Assembly: GCA_905221615.1 (NCBI GenBank)
Contig: CAJNDT010000580.1
Coordinates: forward strand, 815,511 to 879,510
Source of the DNA: Symbiodinium sp. CCMP2592
Taxonomy: Eukaryota; Sar; Dinophyceae; Suessiales; Symbiodiniaceae
DNA length: 64,000 nt
Direction: 5' to 3'
The notes beneath the pieces were generated by a model. That model worked only from the letters and a program-made list of their open reading frames with translations, ran no database searches and was not told where the DNA came from. Made by a program: the position numbers and the translations under genes. Positions 54,471-64,000 of the stretch are shown one piece after another. Every line of letters starts with the position of its first letter. Position 1 is the stretch's first letter.

Positions 54471-57400
54471 CTTGTGTGCCGGGGTTTTGATGCTCGTGCA
54501 CGTCTGTCTTGTGTCATCGCAAGACTTGCTTCCGAGCTACTCTTCCATCGAGAACAAAGACAGCATCGTGGCTGGGTAATCTGGCTAAGGGAGCTGGGCA
54601 GCAGGCACAGCTTCTCGTGTGAAAGCCTTGCCTGCTCCAGACGCCCGTTTGCGCGCACTTCCTCCCCATCTTGAGAAACTCTATCTTCGGTTCATGCAGG
54701 ACTATGCAGGCCCAATCCCTTTGCCTGGCACCTCCGAAGAATTGACTTCAGCCGTGAAGGGAAGGAAAGGGAGGCTTGATGTTATCACAACTGGGACTGA
54801 CCTGACGAACGACATTGCTGTTGTGAGCCGTACTTGTTGAGGCCTGACTTCGCAAGCATGGTCTTCAGGGAGCCTTCAAGCAGCATGGAGATGCTTGCAC
54901 CTGGTGTCTTCGTGGTTGACCCACAGGTGAAGCGACGCGGCTGTATGAAGCTGCTGCAAAAGGGTCATGACTGCGACTCCGGTTAATAGAGCTTCCTGCG
55001 CGGGTCGCGTCAGGTCCACTGCCCAAGCATGGGCTGCCAATGCCGTGAGTGTAACCAGTCTCTCTGCAGAATCGGCCCTGCAGGCCTGCCAACAGCACCT
55101 CACAGTGTCATCGCTTCGTCGGGACGCCAACTCCCGAAAACTGCTGGATTTTCTCGACGTTCCGGTTCACGCATGTCCGACACGCAGGCGTGAGCAGGCC
55201 GCAGGCCCAGGCTAGGTGCTGGTGTCGCCATGCAGTCGTCGCCAGGACAGATTCTGAAGACTTGCGGATCCAATGTGCGACACATTCATGTTATCGTCGG
55301 CATGCATGCATTCCAACATGCCGGCCAGTGGAGTTCAGCCTCGTGGGCAGAGCAACCTCGCTTCGGCTGCCGTGCTAGGGGAGTGGGTGGATGCAGGGCC
55401 ACCTTGCTGCTTGACGGCTTGCCTCGAACGAGATTTGCGGAACTGCTCGCTATGTGAGAATGTAGCCGGTGCCCGATCTAGCGGAGAAGGCATCCAAGCC
55501 AGCCAGGGGGTCACGTCTCAATTCCTTGATGTGTTTCAATACGACATATACAGGACCACGACCAACCACGTCGGAAGCACATTGTTGCTAGGAGCCTGTC
55601 CCGGTGTCAAAGTGACGGCACTTGGGACCAGCTCCAATGCGAGAAACGTTCATGTTGTCGAAGGTTCACCAGTTTGTCATACCATGACGAATGAAGCTAG
55701 AGGCTTCAGTGCTAAGCCGCCTCCTCGATACATACGCAAACACAAACACATCCAACCCCGTGGGGACACCTTGAGACCTTGAGTGTGTAGGTGCGAGATA
55801 CACACCCACAAGAAACCATCTTAGAAGCTCAGGGATGCATGCATCCCCTTCGAAGGAGCCTGCCCTGACTCCAAGTCGGGCGGGTTGGATACATGGCGCT
55901 TTCTGGAAAAGGCGCCAGCTGCGCGAGCGATCGCTGCAAGTTCGTGACGTGCCCACATGGAGGGGCCTCGGAAGCAAAGGGCACTTCGAAGTCAGGGACT
56001 CATATGAAGGAAAGGAAAAGCAGCCTCCTGTGTGAGGCCCAGAGCTTGCAGTTCAAATTGCATTGAGACAGGCGACACCGGCAAGCCCCAGCTAAGGCTA
56101 TGCCCACAAGCACAAGCGAAGACAGCCTTGGCAGTGCACACGATCGGCATGCGTTGTCACATGCTGATTTCGAAATTTGCATTTCAGATTCAAGCCGGCA
56201 CCGAACACTGGCACCTGAAATCTCACACTTTCACTACATCGCCGGGACCCCAGAGGCCCAAGATGCCACAAATGACCGACTCGCAGCGGTCAGCAGGCTG
56301 TAGAATAGGTGGCAGTTTCACCATGCAGCTGATACTGTTACGGCTGTGGCATCTGATGCTGCTGTTGCTGTGGAAGCGATCGCTGCAAGTTCATACCGCA
56401 CCCACCAACCCTGCATCTTTCTAAACGCTGGCGATGCACAATCACGACGGACATGGGCAAGATGATGCTGCTTGAAAAGCGTCACGACGCTGCCGATGCC
56501 CTTTAACCTTTCGTGCTCACCGTGTACAGACACAACATTCGAAGCTGGCTTGCGAGTCGAATCACTCTATGTCCAAAAGGCTTACGCCTCTGTGCCAATG
56601 GCCCCTGCCTGCCAGAGCTTTGATGCTCGCGCAGGTCTGTCTGGCGCTGCCGCAAAACATACAGGCCCGTCCGCATGTGAAGAAAGACCTTGCAGGCTCT
56701 AGACGTCCGTTTGCGTGTTGATGAGTTCTTTCTTTGATTCATGGAAGACTATGCAGGCCCAATCCCTTTGCCTGGCACCTCCGAAGAATTGACTTCAGCC
56801 GTGAAGGGAAGGAAAGAGAGGCTTGATGTTATCACAACTGGAACTGACCTGACGCACGACATCGCCGTTGAGAGCCGCATTTGCGGAGGCCTGGCTTCGG
56901 AACTATACTCTTCAGAGAGCCCGTCCTTGCGGCTGATCCGGAGGTGAGGCATCACGGCTAGATGAAGCTGCAGGTTGGCTGCAAGCGTACCATGACAGCG
57001 ACACAGTCGCTCAAGTCACCGAGCTTCCTGTGCCGGTCGTGTCAGTCCATTGCCAAAAAGATGGGCTGCAAATCCCGTGATGGATCATAATCGGCCCGTT
57101 TGCAGGCCTGCCAACAGCGCCTCACAGTGTCATTGCTTCGTCGGCGCTTCAACTGCCCAAGAATGCCGGACTTTCTCGGGATGCCGGTTCACACATGTCC
57201 GAGTGCGGCTGTCAGCAGGCTTTAGGTGATAATTTCACCATGCAGCTGATGCTGTTACGGCTGTGGCATCCGAAGCTGCTGTCTCTGTGGAAGCGATCGC
57301 TGCAAGTTCGTACCTTGCCCACCAACCCTGCATCTTTCTAAACAATGGCGATGCACAAACACGACAGACCGTGGCAAGATGGTGCTGCTTGAGACCCGTC

Positions 57401-60340
57401 ACGACTGGAAGTGCAGTGCTGCATGGGGCGACAGCTGTTTCGGGCTCACCGTGCGGAGCAACGAGCTGGCTTGAGAATCAAACTCGAATCACTCCATGTC
57501 CGAAAAGCATCCAGCACCTGTTACATTGGGTCCGCTGCAAGCACATGGACTGCGAACCCGCTCGGCTCCCCTCGTTGAGCCCAATACGGTTCCCTCACAG
57601 CGGCACACTGCAGTCAGCAGGCTTGGTGGTAGTGTCGCCCAGCTGATGCTGCTTGCGGCTGTGGAACCGAGTGCTGTAAGTTCGTGCCGCATCCACTTAC
57701 TCTGCATTTGGCTAGTTGCAGGAGATGCGCCGCCACGACGGACAGGGGCAAGATGGACTCTAAGCATTACCCCGTGGTTTACTCGGAGACCACCGTTAGA
57801 AGCTATCGGCCACAAGAGACGGAGCAACGTATGTCGAACACGGTTTGAAAACCACACTCGAAGCATTCCACGTCCGGCAGGCTTACGCCTGTGTGCCAAT
57901 GACCCCTGCGCGCCAGAGCTCTGATGCTCGCGCAGGTCTGTCTGGCTACCGCGGGACATGCATGCCCGTTCTCTTGTGAAGGCCGGGATGTCCTCCATGT
58001 CTTGATGAATTCTTTCCTTGATTCACGAAAGACTCTGCAGGCCCAATCCCTTTGCCTGGCACCTCCGAAGACTTGACTTCAGCCGTGAAGGGAAGGAAAG
58101 GGAGGCTTGATGTTATCACAACTGGAACTGACCTGACGCACGACATCGCCGTTGAGAGCCGCATTTGCGGAGGCCTGGCTTCGGAACTATACTCTTCAGA
58201 GAGCCCGTCCTTGCGGCTGATCCGGAGGTGAGGCATCACGGCTAGATGAAGCTGCAGGTTGGCTGCAAGCGTACCATGACAGCGACACAGTCGCTCAAGT
58301 CACCGAGCTTCCTGTGCCGGTCGTGTCAGGTGTTGGAATGCTTGGTGGTGTGCTTGTGTACAAAAGCTCACAAGGGCGTTGGAACCATCAGGCAACTCTC
58401 GGGAACCATCAGGGCAGTCTCGGAGACGATTTTCAGAAAAAGCCTCAAACAGTCGGTAACCGTTCCGAAGCGTTGGATTTGTTCTGAAACGTTCTGCCAT
58501 GTATCCAAAGCTTGGAGGACCAGATCGGTCCTGAGATTAGTGTGATGGTTCCTGAAACCACTGCGGCGAGAACAGAGACACTTTGCCAAACAAATGACAG
58601 GCTACTCTAGGTCAGGTGCACTGCCAAGAACATGGGCTGCAAGTCCAGTAGTGCAGCATGACGGGCCTCACAGTGTCATTGCTTCGTCGGCACTTCAACT
58701 GCCCAAGAATGCCGGACTTTCTCGGGATGCCGGTTCACACATGTCCGAATGCGGCTGTCAGCAGGCTTTAGGTGATAATTTCACCATGCAGCTGATGCTG
58801 TTACGGCTGTGGCATCCGAAGCTGCTGTCGCTGTGGAAGCGATCGCTGCAAGTTCGCACCTTGCCCAACAACCCTGCATCTTTCTAAACACTGGCGATGC
58901 ACAAACACGACAGACCGTGGCAAGATGGTGCTGCTTGAGACGCGTCACGACTGGAAGTGCAGTGCTGCATGGGGCGACAGCTGTTTCGGACTCACCGTGC
59001 GGAGCAACGAGCTGGCTTGAGAATCAAACTCGAATCACTCCATGTCCGAAAAGCATCCAGCACCTGTTACATTGGGTCCGCTGCAAGCACATGGATTGCG
59101 AACCCGCGCGGCTCCCCTCGTTGAGCCCAATACGGTTCCCTCACAGCGGCACACTGCAGTCAGCAGGCTTGGTGGTAGTGTCGCCCAGCTGATGCTGCTT
59201 GCGGCTGTGGAACCGAGTGCTGTAAGTTCGTGCCGCATCCACTTACTCTGCATTTGGCTAGTTGCAGGAGATGCGCCGCCACGACGGACAGGGGCAAGAT
59301 GGACTCTAAGCATTACCCCGTGGTTTACTCGGAGACCACCGTTAGAAGCTATCGGCCGCAAGAGACGGAGCAACGTATGTCGAACACGGTTTGAAAACCA
59401 AATTCCAAGCATTCCACGTCCAAAAGGCTTACGCCTGTGTGCCAATGGCCCCTGCGTGCCAGAGCTTTGATGCTCGCGCGGGCCTTTCTCGTATTAGCAA
59501 GTCTTCCATCGAAAAGAAACGCAACATCGTAGCTGGGTAGTGAAGCTCGGGGAGCGGCTTGGCAGGAGGACGCCGGGTGGCAGCGTCACCATGCAGAAGA
59601 TGCCTTTACGGCTGCGGCATCTGATGCTGCTGCCGCCGTGGAAGCGATCGCTGCAAGTTCGTACCGTTCCCACCAACCCTGCATCTTTCTATGCGCTGGT
59701 GAGGCACAATGACGACGGACCCGGACATCGGCAAGATGGTGCTGCTTAAAGCGCGTCACGACTGGAAGCATTGCCCATGTCAATGCCAGCTCGCATGCTT
59801 TAAGTGGAGACAGCAGTTTCGGGCTCGCGGTGTGGTTTCGAAGCTGGCTTGAGCGTCAAACTCGAATCACTCCGTATCCAAGTCCGCTGCGAGGATATGG
59901 ACTGCGGACACGCTCCTCTCCCCTCGTTGACCCCTTACGGGCGACACGAAGCTCTCCCATTCCCTCTTGGCAGCATGCAGCGGTCGGCAGGCGGCAGGGT
60001 GGTAGTGTCGCCATTCAACTGTAGAGTCCTGTTTGCTGTTCTGGAACCGTTCGGACCGATTGCTGCAATTTCGGAGCGTGCCCACCCGCACTGCATCGTT
60101 CCAAACGCTGGAGATGCGCCACCACCTGAATCGTGCCACGACTTTAAGCATTACCCTTTGCGAGACCAAAAAAGATCCAGCTCAGACTAAGGAGAAACAC
60201 ATGTTGAGCATGGGTTTGAAAACCAGATTCGAATCCCTCCATGTCCAAAAACCTTGCTGCACCGGTCACATCAGATCCGCTGCAAGAGCATGGGCACATC
60301 AGACGCTGCCAGGAGTGTGGCTCAAGCCTCTTGACCCCCC
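54471..60340 (+). repeat. tandem family B array (about 1.28-kb unit)
   Basis: Landmarks recur along the same strand: ACTATGCAGGCCCAATCCC-type at about 54700, 56750 and 58036; GAAGCGATCGCTGCAAGTTC at 56370, 57290, 58835 and 59640; AGGCTTACGCC at 56578, 57878 and 59424. Block 57119-57935 matches 58665-59483 at about 97 percent, offset 1546 bp; block 56741-57046 matches 58025-58329, offset 1284 bp. Older copies at both ends are diverged. Reading frames of up to 142 codons exist in each unit, but differences between the two youngest copies are mostly amino-acid changing, so coding is doubtful. Confidence 0.8.
58330..58615 (+). mobile_element. 286-bp intron-like insertion in one family B copy
   Basis: Present only in the copy at 58.3 kb. 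The inserted stretch starts GTGTTGG and ends CTAGGTCAG, and GTCAGGT is found once at each side (58325-58331 and 58611-58617) but only once or diverged in the other copies (GTCAGGTCC at about 55008, GTCAGTCC at 57041). Removing it by GT-AG splicing would restore the uninterrupted sequence exactly. No terminal inverted repeats, no ORF. It fits the pattern of introner-type elements. Confidence 0.6.
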
Positions 60341-60599
60341 ATAGAGGCAGGAAGTCCACGACGCCTCACATCGCCGGTCTCGGGTCCAGAGACCCTGCCC
60401 TCAGCGCTGAAGGTTTAGGGTTTAGGGTTGACGACGCTTACGACCCGGCCTATGTTTTAGGCGGCATTTAGGCGGAGAAGCATCTTGGAGAGCTGCGTAA
60501 AGCCAGTGGCGAGTGCAGAATCTGGCCTCTTGCAAGCATATCAGCTGAAGCCCGGCAAGCCTCCTGCACAACTCGAGTCAAACAGTTTTTTCTTGTGGT

Positions 60600-60885
60600 C
60601 AAAAAGGCACACATTTGGCGACAGCGGCACACAGAGAAAACAACAAAGAACAGCCGGCGTGCTCCACAAGTGACATCAACGCTGCATGTTCACCTCTGGG
60701 CAGTGCAGGGGGCAACATAGATGCCACGACTCAGGCGCGACGCTACGACCACCCACATGGACGAATGGGCATACTCAAGCGCACGAATTTTGTGCAAGGA
60801 GGGGCTCTGAACTTGGCTGCGAGGAAGCCTGAATCTCCACCTGCAGTGGCCTCCAAGAAACAACGCCAAAACTCTTAAGATGGAG
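60600..60885 (+). CDS. plus-strand ORF with duplicated motif
   Basis: Frame contains ENNKEQPACSTSDINAACSP and GGALNLAARKPESPPAV before TAA at about 60876. Right after it a diverged copy reads GGLALNLAARNSESPSAV (about 60885-60940). Basic Lys/Gln tail (KKQRQNS). Function unknown. Confidence 0.4.
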
Positions 60886-60980
60886 GACTGGCTCTGAATT
60901 TGGCTGCCAGAAACTCTGAATCGCCATCTGCAGTGCATGTGCACTGGGCACCGATCGTCCTCTGACTCAGCGCAGAGGCC

Positions 60981-61193
60981 TTGCAACAAGCAAGTTTCGA
61001 GCCCGACTCGTCAACTGAGATTCCTCAGCATGCGATGCAGGCCGACACTGTAGCTGGCACGGACAACTTTCCGTCACCGCAGCGCGTCCTGTGCACCGTA
61101 AACGGTACCCGCGTGTGGCTGCACAAAGCCACGGATGCAGAAAGGTCCGGCCTACACAGATGCTGCGGCCAACAGAGAAGTGCAGATTCATGA
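60981..61193 (+). CDS. plus-strand ORF, uncertain
   Basis: 70 codons with NFPSPQRVLCTVNGTRVWLH, stop TGA. Minus frames are open too. No splice ends set. Confidence 0.25.
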   Translation: MQQASFEPDSSTEIPQHAMQADTVAGTDNFPSPQRVLCTVNGTRVWLHKATDAERSGLHRCCGQQRSADS

Positions 61194-63024
61194 TCAACTT
61201 CCAGTGCCGCGGACGACTGCTGCAACACCATCGTCTGAGTCAAGGCTGTGAGGCAGATCAAGCAAATTCAAGCCTTGCATCCTGAGCTGATGCAGTGCCC
61301 GGTGCTTGAAGCCTGAACCCTAAGCATGCCAGCAACCAGGGTGTCGAGAAGCCTTTGCTCTCGCCGTCTGCAGCCTCCACCAACAATCTTTTTTCCTAGC
61401 ATTCACATTTTTGTTGAACGGCTTCTGCTTAATGAACACCTGCCGCAAAACTCCAGGAAAGAGCCGTGGAGGTTCCGAAGTCTGGACCTGTGCCCGCGCC
61501 CGCACTCCAGAGTTCACGGACTTATGTGGTTTAGGGTGCCACGGTAATGAAATTATGACTTTATGATAGTGCACTCTTGATTCGAAGCAGCCTGTCGTCA
61601 GCGCCATTCGCTGCCCACGCTCTGAAAGTTGTACCAAGGCGCAGGGCCCGAAATGGAGAGCATCTATAAACGTCACAACACTTTTTTGTGCAGCGAATCG
61701 AAGATCGCGGTGCTGCGCGCTGATTTGGTCGAGTGGCACCATGCATGGTCAATTGATGTCCAAGCAGGAAACCCGACTTGCCTTTCAAACTACTTTGACA
61801 AAACTTGCAAGGTGCTTTCTCTTGCGTCCATCGTTTACCACCGGGAAACCTGTCTACGTTCTGCTTCCGAAAAGTTGAGTCACTCGACTCATCGGATCAA
61901 CTCATCAGCTTTTTGCGGTCTTGGCAGATGAGACCTTTCGGGTGCCCACGCGATCACCAGCCTCCGCACGTTTTCCAGGAAGCATATTTGGGTTAATGGT
62001 ATGGCTTGGGGTTAAGGATTTCGTGTTTAAGGTGCTTTTTACAGCAGGATGTGTGGGTAACAACCAAGAATGCTCACGGTGCTGCTCAGTATTTGGGTAC
62101 ACACAAGCAACGGTCTGCTGCATTTCTCAAGTTTGCATTTAGGGCTTGCAGTTTGTGGGCTTCAGAAAACACGCGCTTCGCTTCAACTTCAACTGCGGCC
62201 TCGATTCTTCAGGTGCTTTACAGATGCGGGCTCCGCAGTTTCACAATTCATTGACCTGAAGCGACGCCGACGTCCGGGGTACCCTGCCCTTCTAGGTTCG
62301 ACTGCTTTATGGTTCCTCCCGAGCCCGTCCTCCGATGAACGAGGATGTCAAGGTGTCTAAGCACGCCCCAGCGGAACTGCCCTGGGCACCTAGGATAACA
62401 GACCGGTGGCTTAGAGCGCAAAGAAATGCTTGAGACTTCGGGGCGAAGCAAATTACGATTGGTGGCGGAGGTGTCTCTGGATGGGTTCAAGAATTGCAGC
62501 GCGCTTGGGAACCAAACCCTGAATGCCGTGCCATACAGAAACCCGGTCTCGGCCGTCAAGCGCGAAATCGATGAGCGTTTGTCCAAGACACTGCCTTCGC
62601 CGAGCTGCCGCAAAGATACGCGGCATGAAGCTACACAAATGATGAGCTTGAATACGAAAATCTTCTGGAATTGGGCCTTGCGAAACAACCTTGCTAGCTT
62701 ACAAGATAGAAGTTGCTATGGGTGCCATTTGCAATGTGCGTACCATTACGAGCCGAAATCACGCTGCGACTGTCCAGTTGACCGGCGAGCCTTGAAAGAT
62801 GTGCTCAAGACATGCCCTCCGATGTCGAACGAGACAGCTCAGTCATGCTAAATCTAAATGAAGAGACCAAAAAGCCACACCGCATCGGCGTGACTTTAGC
62901 GACCAAGACGGGGTTCAAATGCAAGCGCCGTACTTCCATCCTCGCATTCACTGCAGTTCAGGTGAACCGCATATAGGTTGAAATACTGTCGCCGTGATCG
63001 CTTTAACAAAAAAACACATAAATA
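61194..63024. other. region of open frames on both strands
   Basis: A strong plus acceptor (CAATCTTTTTTCCTAG|CA at about 61399) is followed by FTFLLNGFCLMNTCRKTPGK to a possible donor near 61471. Open frames at 61320-61742 (minus, 140 codons), 61629-61931 (plus) and 62248-62851 (both) are coding-like but unresolved. Little telomere-like filler. Confidence 0.35.
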
Positions 63025-63242
63025 CTTATTTTCCAACGAAACTTCCGTTAGCGCGCGTTTGGGAAACCCTAACTGCGCTGCAGAGGAACCCTGTGCAAAG
63101 CACTCTCTCTTTTTTCTCCTAGCGGACATGGGGGGTCAGTTCGGGCCCGATCTTCGGGCACTGAAGAAACGATGCCACTGGCATCTTGACGGAAAAACTC
63201 GACCGCTGGTCGATGGTAAGGCGAACGACTGGTTCACCCCCC
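63025..63242 (+). repeat. 218-bp direct repeat, copy 1
   Basis: Identical by eye to 63644-63861 (offset 619 bp). Contains the 93-nt exon and its flanking intron ends. Outer flanks differ. Confidence 0.85.
63123..63215 (+). CDS. plus-strand exon, copy 1 of a duplicated pair
   Basis: Very strong acceptor TCTCTTTTTTCTCCTAG|CG and consensus donor GTCGATG|GTAAGG. Reads DMGGQFGPDLRALKKRCHWH, then LDGKTRPLVD. Length 93 nt (a multiple of three) with entry of two bases and exit of one. Confidence 0.65.
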
Positions 63243-63643
63243 CCTACAAGGGACTAACCCGTACAACGGGACAATAAGGTGAAACATTCTCTGACCTACT
63301 GGGTCACTGCAGCTACCAGTTGCTACTCTGTAATCAGACGGCCTACGGCCTATGTACAAGAGCGCACTCTGTGCTGACGCCTCTCTGCTAGAGAGAACAT
63401 AGGAGCGCTGCTCCTGGCAGCTCTGCTGCTTATGCGGTGTCCCAGACCCCGCATACTATACAGGGTGTGGTGGGTGGGATAAAAACTTTTTGGATCACAG
63501 ATCCAACTTCAAGCCGAAAGCTGCACGGCAAAGCTTGTCTAGTGTCACTCACACACAAGTGAAAACACTGTTTTCCTTTTTCGACAAACTTTGTCTACAC
63601 TTTCGGCGGAAAATAAAACCCATTCACGCACGCATGATGGATG

Positions 63644-63861
63644 CTTATTTTCCAACGAAACTTCCGTTAGCGCGCGTTTGGGAAACCCTAACTGCGCTGC
63701 AGAGGAACCCTGTGCAAAGCACTCTCTCTTTTTTCTCCTAGCGGACATGGGGGGTCAGTTCGGGCCCGATCTTCGGGCACTGAAGAAACGATGCCACTGG
63801 CATCTTGACGGAAAAACTCGACCGCTGGTCGATGGTAAGGCGAACGACTGGTTCACCCCCC
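63644..63861 (+). repeat. 218-bp direct repeat, copy 2
   Basis: Second identical copy; includes the upstream block TTTCCAACGAAACTTCC and ends at the run of C. Confidence 0.85.
63742..63834 (+). CDS. plus-strand exon, copy 2 of a duplicated pair
   Basis: Same 93 nt, acceptor and donor as at 63123-63215. If both are used in one transcript the protein has a perfect 31-residue repeat; if only one is used they are interchangeable. The gene continues beyond the right edge. Confidence 0.65.
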
Positions 63862-64000
63862 TTGAAGGCACTCGAAGCCTTACTCACCCCCCATTCAGTC
63901 CGCGCCGAGTGACAAAGCCAACGGCACTGCGTTGGGCGGCAGGTATTGGCGCGCTGCGCCTAGCCTCTGAGTCTCTTCCCACCAGTCTCTGCTGGGGCCA

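Noticed and set aside
1-64000. CRISPR arrays, rRNA genes, bacterial operons
   Set aside because: No regular spacer arrays, no conserved rRNA blocks and no Shine-Dalgarno-led gene series were found.

Overview
The window looks like nuclear DNA of a dinoflagellate, probably of the Symbiodinium/Suessiales kind (inference). The evidence is (1) plant-type telomere repeats, TTTAGGG/CCCTAAA, perfect in places and degenerate almost everywhere as intron and spacer filler; (2) many very short exons (29-180 nt) with AG|G acceptors and GT, GC and possibly GA donors; (3) nearly all convincing coding segments on one strand over the first 47 kb, as in dinoflagellate one-way gene clusters; and (4) domain families that are expanded there (ankyrin, HEAT, PDZ-like, small transporters). 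No rRNA, tRNA, CRISPR or bacterial operon structure was found. All exons were read by eye from splice signals, reading frame and phase, so exact ends need transcript support.

Layout, left to right. 0-0.9 kb: the start of a gag-like coiled-coil ORF (minus), probably a copia-like retroelement, lying below a host first exon (MGSGAS...). 2-9.5 kb: scattered minus-strand micro-exons, including coiled-coil and Lys/Gly-rich pieces. 10.7-20.8 kb: a HEAT-repeat solenoid gene (minus) in at least 14 tiny exons; eleven of them, from 19.57 to 13.70 kb, join without a phase conflict. 21-26.7 kb: ankyrin exons and an almost complete ankyrin gene with a ubiquitin-like N-terminus. 27-29 kb: more minus-strand exons. 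29.2-31.7 kb: microsatellites, a complex GGATCC-rich repeat and an AT-richer block without recognisable exons. 34.5-37.2 kb: more minus-strand exons, including a new start exon and a PDZ-like exon. 37.57-38.93 kb: the clearest gene, a phosphate:H+ symporter-like MFS transporter on one long exon. 40-46.8 kb: minus-strand exons of unrecognised genes.

From about 47 kb the character changes. Telomere-like filler becomes rare, ORFs favour the plus strand, and two duplicated families dominate: family A at 48.9-53.4 kb and family B at 54.4-60.4 kb (tandem units of about 1.28 kb). One copy of family B carries a 286-bp insertion that looks like a newly gained intron: it starts GT, ends AG and is flanked by a 7-bp duplication containing AGGT. 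At the right end a 93-nt plus-strand exon with strong splice sites is present twice, identically, 619 bp apart.

The genes do not form a recognisable pathway. The clearest themes are repeat-built scaffold proteins (HEAT, ankyrin, coiled-coil, PDZ-like) around a membrane transporter, and a genome that is actively copying and inserting short pieces.
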